From DASRDR01 sp963812945 [NCBI: uncultured Candidatus Rokubacteria bacterium] (GTDB taxonomy: Bacteria; Methylomirabilota; Methylomirabilia; Rokubacteriales): a stretch of 64,000 nucleotides of DNA. Below are positions 25,974-33,883 of this stretch, one piece after another (position 1 is the stretch's first letter; each line of letters opens with the position of its first letter). A model generated the notes under the pieces. It did not search any database and was not told where the DNA came from. It was given only the letters and a program-made list of their open reading frames with translations. The position numbers and the translations under genes are program-made. Where the stretch lies: assembly GCA_963812945.1 (NCBI GenBank), contig CAWEXD010000008.1, positions 434,001-498,000 of the forward strand, in the 5' to 3' direction.

Positions 25974-27215
25974 CTACCTCCATCGCGTCGAGAGGGCGGC
26001 CTTCTCGGCCTCGAAGGCCAGACCCACGCGCTCGAGGGCATCGGCAGCCCCGGGCACGTTGCCGGCCTGGGTTTCGAGGACGAACGCGGCCACCCGCCCG
26101 AGGTAGAGCGGCGTCAGCGCCCGCAGGAGGTGGTCCCGCGGGAGCCGCCGCTCGTGGTAAGCCACCGCGAAGTCCGCGATCACGCGGGCCCACAGGGGCG
26201 GCGGGAAGCGAAAGTCGTCGGGCCCGAGAAGCCCGAGCGGGTAGAGCTGACTGAGCGTCTCGTCCACCAGGACCTGCTCCCACAGGGGCAGGAGGTCCTT
26301 CAGGCCGAGATGGAACGCCCGGACCATCCGGTCAGGGCGGACCTCGCCGGCGGGAGCCGACGCCGGGCCCGGCTCGCCTCGTCGCGGGACGGGCACGCTC
26401 CCGCGCACGTCCTGCCACTCCGCGGGGTGACGCTCCATGAGGCGGAACACGGGCCCCACCGCGTCGACGAGGGTATGCGCGAGGTCACCCGGCGCGGCAC
26501 CGGGATCGAGCTGCTTGTGCCCCAGATAGACCTCGATGATCGCGTGCTGCCCGGCCAGCGCCTCTCCGAGAAGCCGCGCCTCCGCCCCCTGGCCGGTCGT
26601 CTCGTCCCAATCCTCCGCCGGGGGCAGACGCTCGAGCAGCGTTGCCGAGACGCCCGCACAGGCCCCGAGCACCTCCAGCAGGCGCTTGCCGAAGAGCGAC
26701 CGTAGGAGCGGCGCCAGGAGGTTCGTGGTGAGCGTGCCTTCGGCCGTCGCGCGGGCGTAGGCGGGCGAGACGTACTCGGCTTCCCCCTGGAGGATCGGGC
26801 CGAGGAGCCGCTCGACCCACTCGGGCGCGGTGCTGACGAGCCCGGCGTCGACGACGCCCGAGGCGCGCGCGCCGACGTGGCGCGCCGCGGCCAGCGCGGC
26901 GATCACGGCCCGGCCGCGCCCCGGCCGTCCGGTGATGCGGGCGCTCGCGACGGGCACCCCCAGTTCCGCGGGCATGCGCCCCTCGACGGCCTCGAAGGTG
27001 CCGTCCTGTGACCCGCCGTCGAGGAAGAGGACCGCCGCCTTCCGTCCCGCGAAGCCCCGGGCCAGTCCGATGGCCACGGCGTTCACGACCGCCGGCGCGC
27101 TGCGGGCCTGATTGAGCGCCGTGACGGCGACCAGGGCCTCCACGGGGCCGAGGGACTCGACCAGCGCGGTGCCCTCGGGCGGGAGCACCGTCTCGAGAGT
27201 GAGCCCGTCCGCCAC
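25974..27215 (-). CDS. GT-A glycosyltransferase, glucosyl/mannosylglycerate synthase-like
   Basis: A 413-residue soluble protein. The N-terminal Rossmann-like part has VLFLDGGSQDGTFEAVEG, and further on YVSPAYARATAEGTLTTNLL, a pattern seen in inverting or retaining GT-A enzymes making mannosyl- or glucosylglycerate type solutes (GT78/GT81 relatives). The metal-binding DxD site appears as VVDAGLVS, with the second Asp replaced by Gly, so activity is in doubt. The C-terminal 200 residues are helical. It lies 15 bases after treT and 2 bases before the channel gene. Confidence 0.68.
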   Translation of the reverse strand: MADGLTLETVLPPEGTALVESLGPVEALVAVTALNQARSAPAVVNAVAIGLARGFAGRKAAVLFLDGGSQDGTFEAVEGRMPAELGVPVASARITGRPGRGRAVIAALAAARHVGARASGVVDAGLVSTAPEWVERLLGPILQGEAEYVSPAYARATAEGTLTTNLLAPLLRSLFGKRLLEVLGACAGVSATLLERLPPAEDWDETTGQGAEARLLGEALAGQHAIIEVYLGHKQLDPGAAPGDLAHTLVDAVGPVFRLMERHPAEWQDVRGSVPVPRRGEPGPASAPAGEVRPDRMVRAFHLGLKDLLPLWEQVLVDETLSQLYPLGLLGPDDFRFPPPLWARVIADFAVAYHERRLPRDHLLRALTPLYLGRVAAFVLETQAGNVPGAADALERVGLAFEAEKAALSTRWR

Positions 27216-27230
27216 GCCTGCCTCGGCTCC

Positions 27231-28430
27231 CTACGCGGTCATCCGGGCGAGGAGCGCCAGGTAGTCCCCGAGGTGCCGGGGAAGGAGAAAGTTTCGGCGC
27301 ACGTACTCGCGGGCGGCTCCGCCCAGGCGCGCGGCCAGATCGGGGCTCTGCAGGAGCTGCCGGATCCGGAACGCCGCGCCCTCGACGGAGCCCACGGTGT
27401 ACCCGGTGAGCTCGGTCAGGACCTGAGTGGGAATCCCACCCGCGACGCTGCCTACAACAGGCTTCCCCTTCCACATCGCCTCGGCGACGGTCAGGCCGAA
27501 GCCTTCCTGCTGGGGCAAGTGCAGGACCACGGTCGCCGCCCTCTGGAGCGCGTTGAGCTCGCGGGCGGCGTCCGGCGGCACCACCAGCACGTGGACGTCC
27601 GGGTCCTGACCCGCCGTCTCGCGCAGCTCGGCGAGAACGGCGCTGCCCTCCGGATTGTCCGTGGCGCCCCATCCGGCCAGCACGAGCCGGCACGGCACGT
27701 ACTTCCGCGCGAGGCGGAAAGCGGTCAGGGCTCCCTTCGGCTCGGTGGCGCGGGAGTAGGCGGCGACCTGGAGCAGGATCGGCTTGTCGCGGCTGATGCC
27801 GAATCGGTCCAGCACCTCGCGTACCTCGCTCCGCCCGAGCTCGCGGTTCTTCTCGCCGAGCGGGTCGATCGACGGGTGCACGACGAGCATCGGGACGCGG
27901 ACCCGCTGCGCGAACTTGGGCATGGAGTACACCACGGCGTCGTAGTGCTCGAGGTCGCGGCGCACGAGGTGCCACGCGCGCCGGAACGCCCGGGAGAGAT
28001 CGGCGTGGCAGCGCCAGACCCATCGGCCCCGCTCCGGGCGGTGCCGGACCAGGGGCAGGGCCGGGAGGTCGTGGACCATCACGAGGTCCGATTCGAGCCG
28101 GAGCGCCGCGGCGTTGGTCGCGGCCGCCTCCACGTAGGAGACGAGCATGGCCTCGGTGATGGCCGCCGGGTGGCCGGACAGCGCCGTCTCGATCGCGCGG
28201 GTCGCCCCGTAGAAGGCCGGGTCGCCGACGATCACTTCCCAGCTGGCGTCCACGCCCAGGTCCTGGAACATCGGCACGAGCCGCGCCAGGATCTCCGACG
28301 ACCCGCTGCCGTACCGGCTTGCGTTGACGTGGACGAAGCGCCGGCCCTGGAGCCGCTCCGCGAGCTTCAGCAGGAGGTCGATCGCGCCCCGGGGGGCGAC
28401 GTCTCGGTAGTCCTCCAGCCGGGCCGTCAT
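27231..28430 (-). CDS. treT: Trehalose glycosyltransferring synthase (TreT-like, GT4)
   Basis: A 399-residue GT-B enzyme. The N-terminus FVHVNASRYGSGSSEILARL is characteristic of TreT and trehalose phosphorylase relatives, and the donor site EGFGLTVAEAMWKGKPVVGS is the usual GT4 E-x7-E loop. TreT joins NDP-glucose and free glucose to trehalose reversibly. The ATG at 28430 is chosen because the family N-terminus begins there; an upstream in-frame extension falls in low-complexity intergenic sequence. It is the second trehalose route in the cluster next to treS. Confidence 0.85.
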   Translation of the reverse strand: MTARLEDYRDVAPRGAIDLLLKLAERLQGRRFVHVNASRYGSGSSEILARLVPMFQDLGVDASWEVIVGDPAFYGATRAIETALSGHPAAITEAMLVSYVEAAATNAAALRLESDLVMVHDLPALPLVRHRPERGRWVWRCHADLSRAFRRAWHLVRRDLEHYDAVVYSMPKFAQRVRVPMLVVHPSIDPLGEKNRELGRSEVREVLDRFGISRDKPILLQVAAYSRATEPKGALTAFRLARKYVPCRLVLAGWGATDNPEGSAVLAELRETAGQDPDVHVLVVPPDAARELNALQRAATVVLHLPQQEGFGLTVAEAMWKGKPVVGSVAGGIPTQVLTELTGYTVGSVEGAAFRIRQLLQSPDLAARLGGAAREYVRRNFLLPRHLGDYLALLARMTA

Positions 28431-28604
28431 TCGGTTCGCCGCGCCGCCTCGGGCCTGCGGCCCGTGTGGCGTCGCGCCCGTCCGGCGGCGGGACCCCCCC
28501 CACCTCTTGGACGGCCTTCGGCCTGTGGCGACCCCCTCCCACCCCCGGGGGGGAGGCGGCACTCTGTCCCGCGCCGAGCCGTCACGCGTAGGGCCTGCAT
28601 TGCG
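28431..28604. repeat. Intergenic spacer with repeat shared with 30861
   Basis: The 174-base spacer between the maltokinase fusion and treT has no gene. It holds a 19-base string, CGGCCTTCGGCCTGTGGCG at 28512-28530, that is repeated exactly at 30861-30879, a near copy at about 28451, and a C/G-run hairpin (CCTCCC...GGGAGG near 28535-28556). It may act as a transcript-processing or attenuating spacer. Confidence 0.55.
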
Positions 28605-30845
28605 TCATCGAGCGGTTCCCGCGGCGAGGGCCTCGTCGAGGATGGCGATGAGCCGGGACCGCGCCTGCTCCAGGCTCCCCGCGTAGGGGTTCACCGCCTG
28701 GACGCGAGTGGCCAGCTCCGGCAGCCCCAGACCCCGCTCCAGCCAGGCCGCGAAATCGTTCCGCCCGCGACCGAGACGGAGCCGGGCCTCGACGAGGTGG
28801 AAGTAGAGGGCGCTCTGATCGATCTCGAGGAGCGCGTCCCGCAGCTCCTGGAGCGTCCGCGCCTCCACGCCCGTCGGGATCTCGACGATCCGCGACTGGA
28901 TGAAGTCGAAGGGCTCGCCGGACACCACCTGGGGCACGATGCCGATCCTCCGGAGGTGCTCGTCCACCACGGACACGAGCTCCTCACGGAGGGCCTGGAG
29001 GGTCGTGAAGTCGGCCGGGTCGACCATCGCCAGGCGCTCACCCAGCACCCGGTCGCGCACGTGGACGTCCACCCAGGTCGCGAAGTCGTTGGGGTACGCG
29101 GCCGCCATGAGTCGCGGCCGCAGCAGGAAGCCGTGGGTGTGGTAGTAGATCGAGTCGAGCGGCACCTCGTCGAGCAGCTGGGCGAGCTGGCGCTCGTTCT
29201 CCGCGCGCAGGCCTACGAACTCCTTGAGCTCCATGCAGGCCATGAAGGCGAACGCGCCCTCGCCGGCCTGGAGCCGGCCAGCCGCGGGACCTGGGAGCGG
29301 GACGATCGCTCGCTCGAGAGCGGCGAGGGGGACGGAGACCCAGGCCGGTCGGTGGGCCAGCTCGTACTCGAGCTCGTAGAGCGCCTTGTCGAGCTCGTAG
29401 GCGCGGAGGGCCCGGTCGAACGCGTCGCGCTCCGGCGGCACTATCGCCGGGCCGCCGGCCCGGGCGATCTCCGCGAGGTACGCCTCGAGGAAGGTGGCCC
29501 GCGCGCCCTCCTCCCACGCCTGCGCCCACGGCCGGAGACGCTCGGCGAGCCGCGCGTCGTTGGGGCTCGCCTCGAGCCGCCGGCCCAGACCGACCTGCGC
29601 GGCGTAGGCGAAGGACCGGAGCATCCCGGCCACGTCCTTGAGCACGCACTGCTTGGCGCGCCGCTCTGCCAGGGACCGCGCCGGCTCCCCCTCGAAGTCG
29701 AGGATCGTGAACCCGTCGGCCGTCTTGAGGAGCTGCCCGAGGTGGTAGTCGCCGTGGACGCGAACCTTGACGACACCGCTGGTCGCGAGCGGGATGAGCC
29801 CACGGAGCTCCTCCGCCAGACGGGCGCTCTCGCCGACGACGCGCTGCGCGACGCTCCTGAGCGAGGGCGGGAGGGCGGGGAGCCCGGCGGCGAGCGCCTC
29901 GGTGGCCCGGTGATGCTGGGCCAGCATGGCCTCGATCCAGGCGTCGACGTCCTGCGCCTGGATCGGCTGCGCCGCGAGCGGGTGATCCGGCGGCGCGGAG
30001 GCGAGCGCCCTGTGGAGGCGCCCCGTCAGGACGCCGAGGCGGGCGGCCTCGTGCGCGTCGGCCGACGCCAGGGCGCGCGCGAACACGGGGTCCGGCGATT
30101 CCTCTCCGCGTCCCTCGATCGCGGCCGCGTAGTACTCGCCGAGCCGCTCGAGGGTGGCCGTCCACACGTCGCCCTGGTTCGGGACGAACTCGTGCAGCAC
30201 GGCCAGGGTGATCGGCTCCCCGCCGTCGGCCTCGTAGGTGACGGCGCCGCCCAGTCGCGGGGCCCCGGGAAAGGCCGCCTGACGCGTGAGGAAGTCCGAG
30301 AGCTCCAGCTCTGCGCTCGGGCCGGACTCGAGCCGCCGGAGGAGCTTCAGGATCGCGCGGCGATCGTAGACCACCGACGTGTTGCTCTGCTCGCTGCTGA
30401 CCGGCCGGCACTCCCGTGGCGCGGTCGGCACGATCTCGGTCAGCGCGGCGGTCGCCGTGCATCGGAACGTGCCGCGCTGCCCGGACAGGGTCGCGCCGGC
30501 CCGGATGGCTTCCAGCAGCGCCAGGCAGAAGACCGGGTCCGTCATCGCATCGACGAACGGCTCCTGACCGGCCACCGGCGGGGTCACCGGGATGCAGTAT
30601 CGTTCCCGACCCTGGTCCGCGAAGAGGACGTCGAACAGGGCGAGGACGCCCGGCGTCCCGGGCATCGCGGCCTCGTCCACCGGCGTCACGTCGGCCACGC
30701 TCCGGTTCTTGCCGGCAAACCATCGCTGGCCGCCCAGGGCATCCCGCAGGGAAGCCGCGGCCCGGTCGGCGAGAGGGCGGGCGTCCGTGGCGACGGAATC
30801 CACTGCGCGCGTCGGGCCACTCTCGGCGCGCCGCCTCGCGCTCAC
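28605..30845 (-). CDS. mak: Maltokinase fused to C-terminal DUF5752 domain
   Basis: A 746-residue protein in two parts. Residues about 30-520 are a maltokinase: N-terminal cap with QRWFAGKNRS, kinase core with NTSVVYDRRAILKLLRR, catalytic loop VHGDYHLGQLL and metal site ILDFEGEP. It phosphorylates maltose to maltose-1-phosphate for GlgE. Residues about 525-740 are a DUF5752 domain (FMACMELKEFVGLRAENERQ, then YYHTHGFLLRPRLMAAAYPN and YFHLVEARLRLGRGRNDFA), normally a separate protein of unknown function often encoded near trehalose and sugar-transferase genes. The GTG start at 30845 has AAAGGA 7 bases upstream. Usual maltokinases are about 450 residues, so the extension is real extra domain. 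Confidence 0.85.
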   Translation of the reverse strand: MSARRRAESGPTRAVDSVATDARPLADRAAASLRDALGGQRWFAGKNRSVADVTPVDEAAMPGTPGVLALFDVLFADQGRERYCIPVTPPVAGQEPFVDAMTDPVFCLALLEAIRAGATLSGQRGTFRCTATAALTEIVPTAPRECRPVSSEQSNTSVVYDRRAILKLLRRLESGPSAELELSDFLTRQAAFPGAPRLGGAVTYEADGGEPITLAVLHEFVPNQGDVWTATLERLGEYYAAAIEGRGEESPDPVFARALASADAHEAARLGVLTGRLHRALASAPPDHPLAAQPIQAQDVDAWIEAMLAQHHRATEALAAGLPALPPSLRSVAQRVVGESARLAEELRGLIPLATSGVVKVRVHGDYHLGQLLKTADGFTILDFEGEPARSLAERRAKQCVLKDVAGMLRSFAYAAQVGLGRRLEASPNDARLAERLRPWAQAWEEGARATFLEAYLAEIARAGGPAIVPPERDAFDRALRAYELDKALYELEYELAHRPAWVSVPLAALERAIVPLPGPAAGRLQAGEGAFAFMACMELKEFVGLRAENERQLAQLLDEVPLDSIYYHTHGFLLRPRLMAAAYPNDFATWVDVHVRDRVLGERLAMVDPADFTTLQALREELVSVVDEHLRRIGIVPQVVSGEPFDFIQSRIVEIPTGVEARTLQELRDALLEIDQSALYFHLVEARLRLGRGRNDFAAWLERGLGLPELATRVQAVNPYAGSLEQARSRLIAILDEALAAGTAR

Positions 30846-30870
30846 CGGGCTATCCTTTGCCGGCCTTCGG

Positions 30871-30908
30871 CCTGTGGCGGCCTGTGGTGGCCTGTGGCGG
30901 CCTGTGGG
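30871..30908. repeat. Tandem 10-base repeat in intergenic spacer
   Basis: Nearly four direct copies of CCTGTGGCGG (third base pair variant GTGG in copy two, the last copy 8 bases) fill most of the 64-base gap between the GT4 synthase stop and the maltokinase start. The first copy overlaps the 19-base string shared with 28512. Confidence 0.75.
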
Positions 30909-30909
30909 C

Positions 30910-32139
30910 TCACGCGTCTCGACCAGCCTTCGTCAAGGTCCGATAGAGCGAATAGGTCCGGCGGGCCACGGCGGTCCAGCTGAACAGCGCCTCGGCCCGC
31001 TGCCGCCCCTTGACGCCCATCGTCCGGCGGAGCGCGGGATCGGCCAGGAGGCCGTTGACCTCGCGCGCGAGGTCCCGGGCATAGCGGTCCGGATCGCGCG
31101 GCTCGACGACGCCGTCGTGCTCGACGAGGTCGACAGCAACGAGCCGGCCGGTCTCGCCGTCGACGACGACCTCCGGGATGCCGCCCACCGCGCTCGCCAC
31201 GACCGGGACCTCGCACGCCATCGCCTCGAGGTTGATCAGACCGAACGGCTCGTACACCGAGGGGCAGCAGAAGATGGCCGCGTGCGAGTAGAGCTCCACG
31301 GCGGTCGCCCGGTCCACCATCTCCGGGATCCAGACGACGCCGGGCCGCTCGGCCTGGACTCCCGCCACGGCCGCCTCGACCTCACGGGCGAGCTCCGGGG
31401 TGTCGGGCGTCGCGGCGCAGAGCACCACCTGGGTGCCCGGAGCGAAGGCGGGAATGGCGCGGATCAGGTGCAGGAGGCCCTTCTGTCGCGAGATCCGTCC
31501 CACGAACAGCACGTAGGGACGGCGCGGGTCGATCCCGAACCGCTCGATCCGCGTCCGGCCGGGCGCCGGCCGGTACGTGTCGACGTCTACACCGTTCGGG
31601 ATCACGTGGACGCGCTCGGACGGGATCGCGTAGTGGTGGAGCAGATCCCGGCGCATCTCCGTCGAGACGGCGACGACGGCATCGGCGGCCTCGAGCGCCG
31701 TGCGCTCGACCCAGGCCGAGACGTCCGCCCCCCGGCCGAGCTGCTCGCGCTTCCAAGGCCGGAGCGGCTCGATCGAGTGGGCGGTCACGACGAGGGGGAT
31801 GCCGTGGATCATCCGGGCCAGCAGGCCTCCGAAGGCGGCGTACCAGGTGTGCGAGTGCACGATGTCGGCGTCGGTCGGCCGGACGCCGATGCTCAGGCAG
31901 ACCCGTAGCGCTCGGATGACCGGTGCGTATGGGGCGTCGGGATCCTCGGCCGCTCCCGCGCGTCCGTCCACCCCGTGACCCTGCACGACGAGATCGCCGC
32001 TCTCGATGGCGTGGTCGCCGAACGTCCGCACCTCCACGGCCGCGACCTTCGCAAGCTCCCGCGCGAGGTACTCGACGTGTACGCCGGCGCCGCCGTAGAC
32101 GTCGGGCGGGTACTCGCGGGTCAGCATGAGGACCTTCAC
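30910..32139 (-). CDS. glgM: GT4 glycogen synthase / maltose-1-phosphate synthase (GlgA/GlgM type)
   Basis: A 409-residue GT-B enzyme starting VKVLMLTREYPPDVYGGAGV, the actinobacterial-type glycogen synthase N-terminus, with VHSHTWYAAFGG, VGRISRQKG and donor loop YEPFGLINLEAMACEVPVVA. In mycobacteria this subfamily (GlgM) makes maltose-1-phosphate from ADP-glucose and glucose-1-phosphate, feeding GlgE; alpha-1,4-glucan chain extension is the alternative. The GTG at 32139 is chosen because the domain begins immediately; a longer in-frame start at 32184 is possible. It lies between treS and the maltokinase gene. Confidence 0.85.
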   Translation of the reverse strand: MKVLMLTREYPPDVYGGAGVHVEYLARELAKVAAVEVRTFGDHAIESGDLVVQGHGVDGRAGAAEDPDAPYAPVIRALRVCLSIGVRPTDADIVHSHTWYAAFGGLLARMIHGIPLVVTAHSIEPLRPWKREQLGRGADVSAWVERTALEAADAVVAVSTEMRRDLLHHYAIPSERVHVIPNGVDVDTYRPAPGRTRIERFGIDPRRPYVLFVGRISRQKGLLHLIRAIPAFAPGTQVVLCAATPDTPELAREVEAAVAGVQAERPGVVWIPEMVDRATAVELYSHAAIFCCPSVYEPFGLINLEAMACEVPVVASAVGGIPEVVVDGETGRLVAVDLVEHDGVVEPRDPDRYARDLAREVNGLLADPALRRTMGVKGRQRAEALFSWTAVARRTYSLYRTLTKAGRDA

Positions 32140-32200
32140 TCCGGTCCCCCCGTCGCCCGCCGACGTCCCCGCCGGGCCGCCCACGGAGAGTCCATGCGGC

Positions 32201-33871
32201 TCACACCGAGTCCCGCTCGATGCCGTAGGCCTCGGCCGGACGTCCGGGGCGGTCCAGCCGCAGCCAGTAGGCCCCGTGAGGCGCGAGGGTGAGGGGGTAC
32301 GGGCGGTCCGAGACGGCCGGGAACCGCGACCCGCCCAGGAGCTCCATGGGTACCGCGCCGCGGAACTCCGCGAGGTCCAGCTCGACCGCCTCCGCCGAAG
32401 GGGCGAGGTTGTGGACGAGGAGAACGGTCTCGCCCCGGTATTCCCGGAGGTGCGCGAGGACGCGCGTGTTGGCGGGGACGAGGAAGCGGAGCGTGCCCCG
32501 GCCGAACACCTTCGACCGCTTGCGCGCGGCCACGAGCTTCCGGGTCCACCCGAGCAAGGACGAGGCGGTCCGGAGCTGGGTCTCGACGTTGACGGCCTGG
32601 TAGCCGTAGGCGGGATCGGCGATCACCGGGCTGTAGAGGCGCTCGGGGTCGACGCGGGAAAACCCCGCGTTGCGATCGGCCGACCACTGCATCGGCGTCC
32701 GCACGCCATGGCGGTCGCCGAGGTGGACGTTGTCACCCATGCCGATCTCGTCGCCGTAGTAGATGATCGGCGTGCCGGGAAGGGTGAAGAGCAGGCTGTT
32801 GAGCAGCTGGATGCGGGCCCGGTCGTTCTCGAGCAGGGGAGCGAGCCGCCGCCGGATGCCGATGTTGAGCTTCGTGCGCGGGTCCTGGGCGTAGGCGTAG
32901 TACATGACGTCCCGCTCGGGGTCCGTGCACATCTCGAGCGTCAGCTCGTCGTGGTTCCGGAGGAAGAGGCACCACTGACAGTTCTCCGGAATTGACGGCG
33001 TGTGCTGGAACATGTCCGTGATCGGGCGGCGGTCCGCGCTGAACACCGACATGTACATGCGCGGCATCAGCGGGAAGTGGAACGCCATGTGGAACTCGTC
33101 GCCGTCGCCGAAGTACGGGCGGACGTCCCGCGGCCACTGGTTGGCCTCGGCCAGGAGGACGCGCCCGCGGTACTGCGCGTCCAGGCTTCCGCGGAGGCGC
33201 TTGAGGAAGCTGTGCGTCTCGGGGAGGTTTTCGCAGATCGTTCCCTCGCGCTCGAAGAGATACGGCACCGCGTCGCACCGGAAACCGTCCAGGCCCTTGT
33301 CGAGCCAGAACCGCATCGCGTCCACCATCTCGGTCTGCACGGCCGGGTTGTCGTAGTTCAGGTCCGGCTGGTGGCTGAAGAACCGGTGCCAGTAGTAGGC
33401 CTTGGCCTCCGGGTCCCACGTCCAGTTGGACTTCTCCGTGTCCACGAAGATGATCCGAGCGTCCCGGTACTTCTGGTCAGTGTCGCTCCAGACGTAGTAG
33501 TTCCGATACGGAGAATCCGGCGCCCCCCGGGCGCTCTGGAACCACGGATGCCGGTCCGACGTGTGGTTCACCACCAGGTCGGCGATCACCCGAAGACCCC
33601 GCCGGTGCGCCTCGCTGATGAACGCTTCGAAGTCCCCCATCTTTCCGTAGAGCGGCGAGACGTCGCGGTAGTCGGCGATGTCGTAGCCGTCGTCCCGAAG
33701 GGGCGAGGGGTAGAAGGGAAGGAGCCACAGGCAGTCGACACCGAGGTCCTGGATGTAGTCGAGCCGGTTCGTCAGGCCCGGGAAGTCGCCGACGCCGTCG
33801 TCGTTCGAGTCCTGGAAGGCCTTGACGTGCACCTCGTAGAACACGGCGTCCTTGTACCAGAGGTCATCCAC
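32201..33871 (-). CDS. treS: Trehalose synthase (maltose alpha-D-glucosyltransferase)
   Basis: A 556-residue GH13 enzyme. The N-terminus has [19 protein letters not shown]; the catalytic nucleophile is in [10 protein letters not shown], the acid/base in [10 protein letters not shown], and the third acidic residue in [12 protein letters not shown]. These are typical TreS motifs. It interconverts maltose and trehalose. Here it is the stand-alone form: the maltokinase often fused to TreS is a separate, differently fused gene two places downstream. GTG start with GAAAGG 8 bases upstream, 12 bases after the glgE stop. Confidence 0.93.
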   Translation of the reverse strand: MDDLWYKDAVFYEVHVKAFQDSNDDGVGDFPGLTNRLDYIQDLGVDCLWLLPFYPSPLRDDGYDIADYRDVSPLYGKMGDFEAFISEAHRRGLRVIADLVVNHTSDRHPWFQSARGAPDSPYRNYYVWSDTDQKYRDARIIFVDTEKSNWTWDPEAKAYYWHRFFSHQPDLNYDNPAVQTEMVDAMRFWLDKGLDGFRCDAVPYLFEREGTICENLPETHSFLKRLRGSLDAQYRGRVLLAEANQWPRDVRPYFGDGDEFHMAFHFPLMPRMYMSVFSADRRPITDMFQHTPSIPENCQWCLFLRNHDELTLEMCTDPERDVMYYAYAQDPRTKLNIGIRRRLAPLLENDRARIQLLNSLLFTLPGTPIIYYGDEIGMGDNVHLGDRHGVRTPMQWSADRNAGFSRVDPERLYSPVIADPAYGYQAVNVETQLRTASSLLGWTRKLVAARKRSKVFGRGTLRFLVPANTRVLAHLREYRGETVLLVHNLAPSAEAVELDLAEFRGAVPMELLGGSRFPAVSDRPYPLTLAPHGAYWLRLDRPGRPAEAYGIERDSV

Positions 33872-33883
33872 GGAGAAGGCCTT

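Noticed and set aside
27273-30983. A 1236-codon open frame on the plus strand
   Set aside because: It runs antisense to treT and the maltokinase fusion, has the Arg/Gly/Leu-rich composition of shadow frames in GC-rich DNA, and no recognisable domain.
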